Assembly (NCBI RefSeq): GCF_040954645.1 | Contig: NC_092804.1 | Location: 143,291,108-143,355,107, forward strand | Source of the DNA: Diabrotica undecimpunctata | Taxonomy: Eukaryota > Arthropoda > Insecta > Coleoptera > Chrysomelidae | Length of the DNA: 64,000 nucleotides | Direction of reading: 5' to 3' | Shown here: positions 21,607 to 30,994 of the stretch, one piece after another | Position numbering within the stretch: position 1 is the first letter of the stretch | How the letters are laid out: every line of letters begins with the position of its first letter | Translations under genes and position numbers: made by a program | The notes under the pieces: generated by a model | Database searches by the model: none | The model's input: only the letters and a program-made list of their open reading frames with translations | What the model was told of the DNA's origin: nothing

Positions 21607-21608
<2 letters not shown>

Positions 21609-21670
<62 letters not shown>
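21609..21670. repeat. (TA)n microsatellite
   Basis: About 31 TA units. It directly follows, in the minus-strand sense, the inverted duplication at the end of the RT fragment at 21750-21912. Confidence 0.97.
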
Positions 21671-21673
<3 letters not shown>

Positions 21674-21689
21674 CTCTAGATAAAGTAAT

Positions 21690-21749
21690 AGTAAATCTTG
21701 TACTAGATAATAACGCTCCTTCTTGTTATTATCTAGTACAAGATTTACT
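21690..21749. repeat. perfect inverted repeat, 25-bp arms, 10-nt loop
   Basis: Left arm 21690-21714 begins AGTAAATCTTGTACTAGATA. The right arm 21725-21749 is its exact reverse complement, with a 10-nt loop (21715-21724). The right arm is LINE sequence ('TVNLVLDNN' on the minus strand), so the left arm is an inverted copy made at the LINE end. Confidence 0.95.
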
Positions 21750-21912
21750 GTGTCTGTGCCAATGCTGAGATATTTGGTTTTTTCAGTATTAAGTTTTAGT
21801 CCCCATTTCTGATATTCTTCAGCCAACTTTCTTATTATGTATTTCGCCTGATCATCTGCAAATTGTAGTGAATCTCGCCTGGTATTATTAAATTTTATTC
21901 CCATATCATGGC
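21750..21912 (-). mobile_element. LINE RT fragment, catalytic part
   Basis: Minus-strand frame 'MGIKFNNTRRDSLQFADDQA', then 'KYIIRKLAEEYQKWGLKLN' and 'TEKTKYLSIGTDT'. It carries the RT active-site ADD and the following helix region. It lies head to head with the plus-strand RT fragment at 21940-22240, which encodes the preceding part of an RT. Confidence 0.8.
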
Positions 21913-21939
21913 ACTTTATTTTCCAAGTATTTACTACTA

Positions 21940-22240
21940 TTGCTATATGGTTTCAGGGGTAGTAAATCGACAATTCATCAGTTTGTAACCTTGAAACAAA
22001 TTTTAGAAAAAACATTGGAATATGGCATTAATACTTATTACATGTTTATAGACTACAAAGCAGTCTACGACTCTGTGAATAGAAGAGAAATGTTCAAAGC
22101 AATGAAAGAGATAGGAATACCAAATCAGTTGGTAAAATTAACAAAACTAAGAAATTGGAAAAACTAAAGACTAGTGAACGTAGAACTTTCAACAACAGGG
22201 TCAAAAGTTCACGTAATTATTGGCGTAAGGCAGATGATTA
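21940..22240 (+). mobile_element. LINE RT fragment, fingers/palm part, inverted relative to its neighbour
   Basis: Plus-strand frame 'GFRGSKSTIHQFVTLKQILE', 'YYMFIDYKAVYDSVNRREMF' and 'IPNQLVKLTK', ending near 'VIIGVRQ'. These blocks come just before those found on the minus strand at 21750-21912, and together they would make one RT with its 5' part flipped. Confidence 0.75.
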
Positions 22241-22249
22241 TAAAAAACA

Positions 22250-22905
22250 GCAAAATATAAAAATGAGATAAGAAGGTCTAAAAAAAACTTGTGTTCAGTT
22301 CTGCGAGGGTATCACCAATTTTGATCCTTCAAAAAGTTATTTTTAAAGACCACTCTAACGACCTTGGATTACCTAAAAAGCCTAACGATGAGTTTATGAA
22401 AATTAAAGAACAAAGCATGAGACGCTTTTTAAATAAACACTTTCCGGGTGTAACATTTATTAAAGATGAAGACTGGGATTGATGAAAGTACAGTTAGATC
22501 TTTAAGAACAATAAAGAGTCTAGCGGGTAAAATCGTCATAAAAATGGAATCTAATGGACTATCGAATGTTCTTCGGGGGAGGATAGTGTCTTTCCAGTTC
22601 TGCTGCAGTAGGACAGGACATGGACATCATACGGTTAGTGTATGCATCTAGGTGGTCGATAGCGGTTGACGATCTTTTAGCAAATCTCAAAAGAGAAGAA
22701 TCTTATGCTCTGGTCCATGCAGTTGATCTAGTTATACTAGTTAGAAGTAACTAAAATCCAGATTTAGCCATATGGCTTACACTCCTCTCATCCCAAGGGG
22801 AAAATTCACTCATTCCAGATACCTACGATATCAAAAGGATTGAGCTCTGGTGGGACTCTTTCTGGTGGGTGTTATCGAGCCCTAGGTGACTTGGTACGTC
22901 GAAGG
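22250..22905. other. unassigned stretch within intron 3
   Basis: Contains an open plus-strand stretch with 'KPNDEFMKIKEQSMRRFLNK' and 'GVTFIKDEDWD' (22370-22482) and an overlapping open frame to 22651. I do not recognise either. 22660-22905 may be the 3' untranslated part of the minus-strand LINE that follows. Confidence 0.3.
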
Positions 22906-22909
22906 ATCT

Positions 22910-24216
22910 CCCAAAAATTTTTTAAGCATCTAGATGTTGAAGAACAGTGCTGATTTTAGCATGGTTTATAGAGATATTTATTAAGACCCAGCAGTTTTAT
23001 GTTTTTAACAGGCACTTCGGAACAACTCCAGATTAGAGAGAATAATAATAGGTGTCATCTAGATATTTTCCATTCTCAATTGTCTGCTTATTGGTATTTC
23101 TAGATCTCTCTACTTGGTGATTTTTCATTGTATTTAAAACACAGATTATTATTGTTAGGTATCTCCACATCCATTAGTGTTGTCTGTGTAGTAAGTTTAT
23201 TGACTAGTATGAGATCCGGTCTATTATGTGCCACTGGTTGTTCTGTAAGCACAGTGCGGCCCCAGTAAAGTTTATAGTTGTCGTTTCCAATCATTCTGCC
23301 AGGACATATTGATAAGGAAGATGGTCGGGTTGGAGAAGTCCCAGTTTGCTAGCTAGTTCTTTTTGAAGACTCTTTCCTATTGGGTCAAGGTGTTCTTTGG
23401 AATTAGTTCTAACTAACGCCTGGCAGCCTCCGTAAAATGTTGGATTGTTTCTTAGACTGGGATTGACATCCATTACGGCATTTTTCGTTTTGGACCTGAG
23501 GGTCTTTGACAATATATTTTAGGTTAGTTTTTTTTTCTTGCTTAGTCAGAGGTGGTTTATGCGCATTTCTCGTTCCCTCAGTTAGTTTATCCAGTTGCTC
23601 ACCCATGTCCATAAGTCCTGTTCCCCCTTGATACCGCGGTAATGTTGTTGGATAGTGTGTGTGCGCCTTTGTGAGAAGTGTTCTTACTTTCCGCTGAAGA
23701 CTTTCTATATCCGTTTTTGACCACTTTATAATACCACATGAGTAGCTAGGCTAGAACAGGCGTACGTATTTAATGCCTTAAACAGATTTTTACCATTAAG
23801 ATATGACCGATTTAGCTGTCTTACTCTTTGCATAAACTCAGATGTTAGTTTGGTTTTCATTTGTTTATGGTCAATTTTCCGCGCTTGCTTTACTCCGAGA
23901 TATTTGTGTATATCATTTTCACCCATTGCCTCGATGATTTGACCTTCTTGTATATCGAAATCTCGGGGCTGAAGCTTTCCTTTGACTATATTTAGAACAC
24001 GGCACTTGTCTAGTTCAAAATGCATACTGATATCATTTGAGAATATTCACACAGTTTTTGCAACGGATCCAGGTTGTATCGACTGGAAGCCATTAATTTT
24101 AAATCATCCATATAAAGCAGATGATTAAGCTTTGCCACAACAGTATTGTTATTTTTGATGCTAAAACCTGAGTCAATGGAGTCCAGTAGCTGAAATAGTG
24201 GGTTCATCGCTAAACA
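22910..24216 (-). mobile_element. R4/R2-like LINE with PD-(D/E)XK endonuclease, degenerate
   Basis: Minus-strand order is RT 'LNHLLYMDDLKLMASSRYN' (near 24115; YMDD active site), thumb 'ENDIHKYLGVKQARKID' (near 23900) and 'LASKLGLLQPDHLPYQYV' (near 23320). The restriction-like endonuclease core 'NRPDLILVNK' and 'TTLMDVEIPNNNN' (23240-23160) shows the PD and D-x-E residues. Remnants continue to about 22910. Several frameshifts and stops. The C-terminal restriction-like endonuclease distinguishes this from the APE-type LINEs elsewhere in the window. The clade (R4/Dong versus R2) is uncertain. A 9-bp-arm hairpin (24234-24255) lies just outside the 5' end. Confidence 0.7.
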
Positions 24217-24360
24217 GAACCATCTGGATCATCGCTGGTCCAGAAGTGGACCAGCTTTAATTTGATATAAAAAACATGCATATACGTCATGAGCAGCATA
24301 CTTTATTTAAAAAATAAATGAAGAAAATAAAAATTTGGCAAAAACTAATTAGTATTACAT

Positions 24361-24472
24361 AAAACATGATGACGGTATTAGATTTTTGTTTTGATACAGG
24401 GCAGCGACAGCCGCTTATACGTATTTCGACCTCTTTAGGTCTCCTCAGAGCGGTATAGCCACTATTCTGAAC
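24361..24472. repeat. dispersed 112-bp repeat, copy 1
   Basis: It includes GCAGCGACAGCCGCTTATAC and the hairpin-like GACCTCTTTAGGTC. It recurs in the same orientation at 24748-24860 with only a few differences. On the minus strand it is open ('RRPKEVEIRISGCRCPVSK'), but I do not regard it as a gene. Confidence 0.85.
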
Positions 24473-24747
24473 CAAAACAAAAATCTTTCCCGTCCTAGAC
24501 AATAGTTATCAAAATAACTATATACGGACGTTACTACGCCATCTAAAAACAAAAAAAGAAATCAAACGATTTTTACCTGGCGAAACCGAATTCAATTTTT
24601 TACCACTGCGCTTCCTAAAACTTGCGAAGCAAACAGCTTGATGAATTACTCGGCACGGGAATCTAAAATTGCATTCCACAAGCCGTTCATCATGGTCAAA
24701 ATTCGTAGTGAATTCAGTTTCTGGTACTCCAACCGAAGTAAAGTAAT

Positions 24748-24860
24748 AAAACATAATGACGGTATTAGATTTTTGTTTTGATACAGGGCAGCGACAGCCG
24801 CTTATACGTATTTCGACCTCTTTAGGTCTCCTCAGAACGGTATAGCCACTACTCTGAATC
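24748..24860. repeat. dispersed 112-bp repeat, copy 2
   Basis: Second copy of the unit at 24361-24472. The 275 bp between the copies (24473-24747) include a segment that I think also recurs in insect genomes (around 24660-24740). This may be a small non-autonomous element with terminal direct repeats; the type is unknown. Confidence 0.8.
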
Positions 24861-24899
24861 AAATTAATTAGTATTAATTTAATTAGAAATTCTATTACT

Positions 24900-25058
24900 T
24901 TTTTAACCAAAATTATTTGGCACAAGTATCAGCCTCGAGTTGGTTTAGAGCCAGACTTTATCGGGGTCACCACCAAATTGAGCTGGCGTATCACAATGAT
25001 GTGGAAGCCATAGGAACAAAAGAAGAAGAAGAATTTAATTAGAAATTCTATTTAATTT

Positions 25059-25142
<84 letters not shown>
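24900..25142. repeat. possible LINE 3' tail with (GAA)n, then (TA)n microsatellite
   Basis: At 24925-25035 the plus strand ends in AAGAAGAAGAAGAAT, like the (GAA)-type tails of the window's LINEs, but only a short anonymous piece precedes it. 25063-25142 is a (TA)n tract of about 40 units, about 250 bp upstream of exon 4. Confidence 0.5.
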
Positions 25143-25145
<3 letters not shown>

Positions 25146-25390
25146 GTGAATTTGATGAACTATGTTATGAACGTAGTGATCCTGAATTGGGATCTTGTAC
25201 TATAAGTTGTTGTGTTTACATATTATTTTTTACATATCTAGCTTAATTTGTTCATCTAGCTTGTGATTGCGATTCACATTTATTTTTCTGCTGTTTGCTT
25301 TTTCTTTACATTTAAATTTCTTTACATTTTATATAAAATTAATATTCTTTAATATATACCTAGATTTTATTGATTATTCCCTTTTTTTAG

Positions 25391-25875
25391 TGTTGGTAAC
25401 ATAAAACTTAAAAACACAAAAGCTTTTAAAAGGTCTAGTAACGATGAATTAGATTGTACAAGTTCAAATTTAAAAGTAAATGAATACGAAAAAAGAGTTG
25501 AAAGAGAAATTCGTGACAAAATAAAAATGTTGCAAGAGGAAGTTATTAAAGAGATAGACAGTATTAAAAAGAAAGAAGAGGAAGCTAAACGTAAAAAAAG
25601 ACAAGTTATCACTACGTTATTAGATGAAGAAACTCAGGATATTGACCCCAACTACCATAACGAAGATAGCAATATGATTCATGTTCGAAAGAAAAGAAGT
25701 GCGGCAAATTATGAAAAATCTGATATAGAATCTTTCAAAATAAAAACCCGCAAAGACGAGGAAGAAATGTGTAGGACGGATGGTTTAAATAGAAGAAAAA
25801 GAGATCTAGGCGAATATCAATATGATGATGAGGACGAATTAAACGAAAATGAAAGTTCTAACATTGTTGAAGAAG
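25391..25875 (+). CDS. exon 4 of the 27-kb gene
   Basis: The acceptor CCTTTTTTTAG is followed by one base completing Asn, then 161 codons from 'VGNIKLKNTKAFKRSS' to 'NESSNIVEE'. The exon ends one base into a codon at a consensus GTAAGT donor. The first half contains a likely coiled coil rich in Glu/Lys ('YEKRVEREIRDKIKMLQEEV' and on to about residue 358). Basic clusters KRKKR|Q, VRKKR|S and RRKR|D look like furin-type cleavage sites. After the last comes an acidic tyrosine stretch 'DLGEYQYDDEDELNENESS', a favourable context for tyrosine sulfation. There are two Cys (residues about 310 and 415). Phases fit exons 3 and 5. Confidence 0.8.
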
Positions 25876-28275
25876 GTAAGTGTTTCTCTTGCTATTTATA
25901 TAAATATGTTATCTTCTCTAATTCTATTCAGTTTCTTTAAATTAACAATACGAAACAATTATCTAGTGAAATATAAGTTGTTCGTACGGTTTCTCTAATT
26001 GATAATGTATTAGGCAATTTGCAAAAATGTTTGATTGTACTCCTTCGGTTCAGGTTGTATGCAATCATTATACTGAAATGGATTTTTAAGTTTTTCGTTT
26101 TTTTACATAATGCTGGTATAAACCGATCGTACTAAAGTCTGTGGCGGGTAGATCTATTAGACTCAGTGAACCGCAAGTTTAATTTAAATAAAAATATTGT
26201 TAGGAAAGTTCCGTAAGGTTTATCCCACATAGAAGTCCATTAACGAAAAAGAAAAAGGAATAAATACAGGAATGACTTTGCCTCTCTCTGTAACGAGATT
26301 TCTTACCTCATGTACCTCAGTTTCCCATAACACTCTTTGATACAGGTATCGAACAATTGTTTTGATAAATTTGGTGATAACAATATGTAATTAACAAAAT
26401 GTGCCAAATATTAAACGTCAATTTTTACTTATAAACAATAAATAAACAATGTAAAATCACTATTTGTGATTTCACGGGAATTAAAAATCGTCTTAGTTTT
26501 TTTCGTCTTGTCCCAAATTGTAACTAATATATATTTTGCCTACCTCAGGGTAAGATTATGGGGTATAAAATTTAGGACAGAAACTATGGGGGCGAAGATA
26601 GGGCAAGCAAAATAAACGCTACTATGCGAACGGCACTCAGGGGGTTGCTAGAGAGCTGGGGTCGTGGATAAGTTGAAATAAATGGGTCGGATTGGGGTAT
26701 CTACACAATGATTGAAATAAAGGGGTTACTTACATAAATATCCTGGACAAAATGAAACAAGATATGGCAGACAAGGTTACCTCTAGCTATTTTAATTTGG
26801 ACGCCGCTTCGAAGAAAACTTCCTGCTGGAAAAAGAAAGAAAATTACTTCTTCCCTAAAATCAAAAATACATACAAGGGTTAATAGATTTTCTAAAATAA
26901 AATAAACAAAATGGTTGGAGCAATAAATTAAACATTTATTTGTGTCTCTAACAAACAGTTATCAAACATATAAATGGCACAAAAAATATACTATATAAAT
27001 AGTTGCCCAAATACAGAATAAAAAAACTTACATGTGTCCGTTTACAAACTTCAGGGTTGGGAGAAAATACAAAAACTTACAAATGTTACCGCACAGAGAT
27101 TAACCTTTTTTTTTAACAAACAAAACAAATTAATATCGAAACAAATAAAGCTAGCTGTCATATGTTAACATTAAATTAAAAAAAAAACAATTAAAATGAC
27201 AGCTAAGTTAAACCATAAAATTTACAATTTATTAAATATTACAATTCCTTTAAATTTTAATGAAAGCAATTATTAATAATTATCAAAAAAAAGTCTGTTT
27301 TACTTTAAAATTTAAAATTTTAATTGTTACCTTAATTTCACTTGTTTCACTTAACTTCAAAGAAAAAACTTGCTACTATCTCTGGGATTGGAGCTGCAAA
27401 GGACAAAACTCTCAACTTGGACAAAAGTAAACTATTTCCATACACAGGGACGATTGAAACAGGAACTTGGTGGAGGAATCGGGGACGGGGACATTCTATA
27501 TAAAAATTTTACAAAATTTCTTCAGTTCCGGTGCACAAATCTTATGATGATTACTCTGTTCTGAACTGCCATTATGCAAAGAGTATTATCACCTTAACCG
27601 GTCTTAAGACATAACACAAAAAAAAATTGGATCGATTCGCGATTCCTAATTACCCAAACATCTTTCTACTCTGACATCTCTTGCTTGACTCACATTCTAG
27701 CACGTCTGCCCTGCTTGGAACTTAAATGTCGACCCCTATTTGCGTTAAATTTTACAAATTCCACGCCATAAAATAACTCTCCCCCTTGTGTTTACAAAAC
27801 CTAAACAAACAAATATACCTCGGACCCTCGTTCTAAGCGACAAAAACAACTTTTTAAATATTCCAGTTTATTGCGTTTTAACGACGAAAGACAAATAAAA
27901 ACTCTTTTTTATATTAGGGGAGCATCATGAAATATAATCCTCTAGGCGACAAAAACTTGTCGAAATATATATAACATAATTCAAATTAACAAAATAGCAT
28001 GTAGTTTTTAAACCGGAGTTCTACCTGACTTTGTAACAAAAGGTTATGGGATTTGAAAGTACACAGACAAAAAATATATCCAGCGTTATTTACGCATTAA
28101 GGATTTTCGTAAAAGACAAAAACAGATTTTATGGCAATCTTTATGCGTACTGACGAGATAAACGAACAGGGACGTATTATAAAATTTAAAACGCTACAAA
28201 ATTACGGCTTCTTTTTCTTGCATTTCGATAATAGTTTTCCTCGTTTCTTTGTCTCCATCTAGATGATTTTTTCTT
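25876..28275. other. intron 4, 5' part, no element recognised
   Basis: About 2.4 kb of AT-rich DNA. One 20-bp segment (26330-26349) is repeated inverted at 30903-30922 (see findings). A plus-strand open stretch at 27370-27564 does not look like a gene. Nothing else is supported. Confidence 0.45.
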
Positions 28276-28630
28276 CTATGGATTTACCTCGCTACCTCTG
28301 GAAACCATAGGTATGGGTTCCTGCAATTCATCCTAGAATACAAAAAACATGACTGTATTAGACTCTAGAATTTATGAATATTCCAAAATTTCTCGATAAG
28401 CCACATGACATACCATATTTTTCCATATAAAATAAATGAAATATATTTTTACAAAATATGGTAGGCCATAAAAATAAGAAAAAATGCCTACCTCACTAGA
28501 TTTAGACGAAAAATCATCGATATTGGGCCTATCATGGGGGCCTATAGTTTTTGTCTAAACTTACATTTAAACAGCTATTTTCACTTAAAACTGCACTTAA
28601 TTCAGCACGTTTACGTGAAATCGACGCCAT
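28276..28630 (-). CDS. possible two-exon mini-ORF of unknown function (40 aa)
   Basis: On the minus strand, ATG at 28630 opens 22 codons ('MASISRKRAELSAVLSENSC' then LN) ending exactly at a GTAAGT donor (exon 28565-28630). A good acceptor (TTTGTATTCTAG) at 28333 resumes in phase with 'DELQEPIPMVSRGSEVNP' and a TAG stop at 28276-28278. Beyond the stop the same frame stays open for 29 more codons rich in Lys/Arg/Asn ('KKKSSRWRQRNEENYYRNAR'), so the TAG may be a disabling mutation. It lies on the opposite strand inside intron 4 of the 27-kb gene and is probably part of a mobile element. Family not recognised. Confidence 0.35.
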
Positions 28631-28911
28631 TTTTTATGCGGCTTACCACGTTTTACGCGAAAAAATGAATAGAAACGGGTGATTGGAATAACACGAATAA
28701 TTCAGCAATAACTCCGCCATCTACTGCAACAATCACTCAATAATTTTTCTGTAGGGTTTCTTTATATAAATAATGCAATAAAATAGAATTCTGTAATATT
28801 GTGGCGTACCATTATGTTGCAACAACTCTTCAATTCGAATTCAATTCCGTAAAGTACGTTGGATAGATTAAGTGTGTTTTTTTAGTTAAAAATATTGTCA
28901 AAATTCTATAT

Positions 28912-30813
28912 CAGGGGTGGCCAACTTAATCGGACTCGAGATCTACTGTCTGCCTTTCTAATTCTTTGCGATCTACCGACTCGGAATCAATCACTGATTT
29001 TCTTCTTCTTCTTCTTCTTTTTATATAAACATGACTCTGTCTGTTTTTCAATGCGCCTCCAGTAAGTTGTCGTTCCATCGTCGTCGTGTTCTTCCTACTG
29101 ATCGTCTTCTTATTGGTCGTCTTCCTTATATGATCGTTCCATTCTACTCTTCTATTTTTTATCCAGTTCTTGATGTTCTCCACCTTGCATCTACGTCGTA
29201 TATCTGTACTTTTAGCTCTGTCCCATAGTATTTTGCCATTAATTTTTTTAAGCGTTTTTATATCTGCTGTTTCTAACATGCTTATTGTCCTCTCTGTGTC
29301 AGGTCGTGTTTCTGCCGCGTATGCCATTATTGGTCTGATGACTGTTTTGTAAATTCTGCCTTTCATGTCTTTCACGATATTTTTATTTCTCCATATTGTT
29401 TCATTCAGGCAGCCTGCGGCTCTGTTTGCTCTATTCACTTGCTCTTCCACTTCATTTTCGAGCTTTCCGTAGCTAGATAATGTGATGCCTAGATATTTAC
29501 TCTTGTAACTCCATCACTTGTTCTCTTATCTGACCTTCCAGCTCCAATTTACATCTTAGTAAATTTTCTGTTGTAACCATGCATTTTATCTTTTTTGGGG
29601 AAATTAACATGTTAAATTTTCTGGCGGTTATAATAAATTGGTGCAGCATATGTTGTAAATCGTCTTTGCTTTGAGAGATTAGTATTGCGTCGTCTGCCTA
29701 ACAGATTATTTTAAGTTGTTTTTCTCCCATTTGGTATCCTTTTTTAGTTCTTAATTTTTTATTATTTCATCCATAATCAGGTTGAACAATAGAGGTCTCA
29801 GGGAATCTCCTGTCTTATCCCATTGCCAGCTTCAATAGAGTCGGTTAGTTCTTCTTCCACTTTTACTTTTATTGTATTGTTTTGGTAGATATTTTAGATC
29901 GTTTTAACTATTCCTAGAGGTATTTCTCTTACGTACAATAAGTGGATAACGTCCTTCAATTTGACCTCCTCAAATTCTTAAGGTTCACGAAACAAAGATA
30001 TGCCGGTTTGTTGTATTCTAATAATTTCTCTTGCACTTGCCTTATCATGCCTAAAACCTTGTTGTTTCCTTCTAGTGTTATAATTTTATTGAGTTTATTT
30101 GTTATCACTTTGGTTGTTAACTTTAGTGTTGTGTTTAATAAATTAGTTCCTCTGTAATTTTCCGGGGCTAATTTGTCTCCCTTTTTGAAGAGAGGTATTA
30201 GGATGCTTGATCTCCATTCTTGAGGAATTCTGTTTTGTTCTATTATTTTTTGGATTAGTTTTGATAGTTGTTTGGTTAGATCTGGTCCTCTGTACTTTAG
30301 GAGTTCGTCGCTAATTACATCTGCTGAGTTGAGGCATCTTACGTCGATTATTTTTGATGGATATATATTATTGTTGATTATAACATAATCTATCATAGAT
30401 CTTTGTCCACGGGTGTTATTAAATATATATTTTTGTTGATCTTTGTGGTCAAAAAATATGTTGTTTATTCTATTCTATCTGATTCTGAAAGATTATTTTA
30501 TCAGCTTTTGAGATCTGAAAGAATTTTTAATCTGAAACCGATTAGGCTCTGAGCGCTAAATTCTGGATTAATTAGCTTTATTGCTCGCCAGTGTGTATTA
30601 GGAGTACCTAAATAAAATAAAAGTATTAATTCTTATTTATTTATTTTTCCAACTATATTAGACTGAAAAAAAAATGAATGTGAGTCGCTCGTGATGATGG
30701 ATGCAAGATTGCTAGCATTCCAATAATTTTCGTAATATTTAGGACGGGAATAGGTAGATATATTATATCGATCATTTTTTCCTTGTCCGCGATCGACGGG
30801 TTGGCCTCCCCTG
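28912..30813. mobile_element. hAT-type DNA transposon carrying a nested LINE
   Basis: The ends are CAGGGGTGGCCAAC (28912) and the reverse complement of CAGGGGAGGCCAAC (to 30813), typical hAT-style termini. They are flanked by an 8-bp target duplication with one mismatch, TTCTATAT (28904-28911) and TTCTAAAT (30814-30821). Without the nested LINE (29001-30475) only about 430 bp remain and no transposase is visible, so the element was non-autonomous. Confidence 0.8.
29001..30475 (-). mobile_element. APE/RT LINE with internal deletion, nested in the hAT element
   Basis: Minus-strand order is endonuclease end ('IDYVIINNNIYPSKIIDVRC', near 30390), then directly RT ('WRSSILIPLFKKGDKLAPEN', near 30200; 'PAYLCFVNLKNL', near 30000). 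A C-terminal region follows ('NRANRAAGCLNETIWRNKNI', near 29420; 'RRCKVENIKNWIKNRRVEWN', near 29170). The tail is (GAA)6 (29001-29020 on the plus strand as TTC). The jump from endonuclease to RT shows an internal deletion. Related copies lie at 59760-61560 and 63485-64000. Confidence 0.82.
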
Positions 30814-30994
30814 TTCTAAATGGTCTAGTTTTTGTTGTGAAATGTTTTAATTAATTAATCTAATTAAAAAAAATATAATAGATCGCAAAATTTTTTTGTT
30901 AAATGCCTGTATCAAAGAGTGTCACGAAAAAGACGTTTTATTTGCTAATTTATTTTGTCTATGAATGTTCTCGATTTGCCTCCTTCGAACATAA

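Noticed and set aside
27370..27564. 64-codon plus-strand open frame in intron 4
   Set aside because: No splice context, no family resemblance, and length expected by chance.
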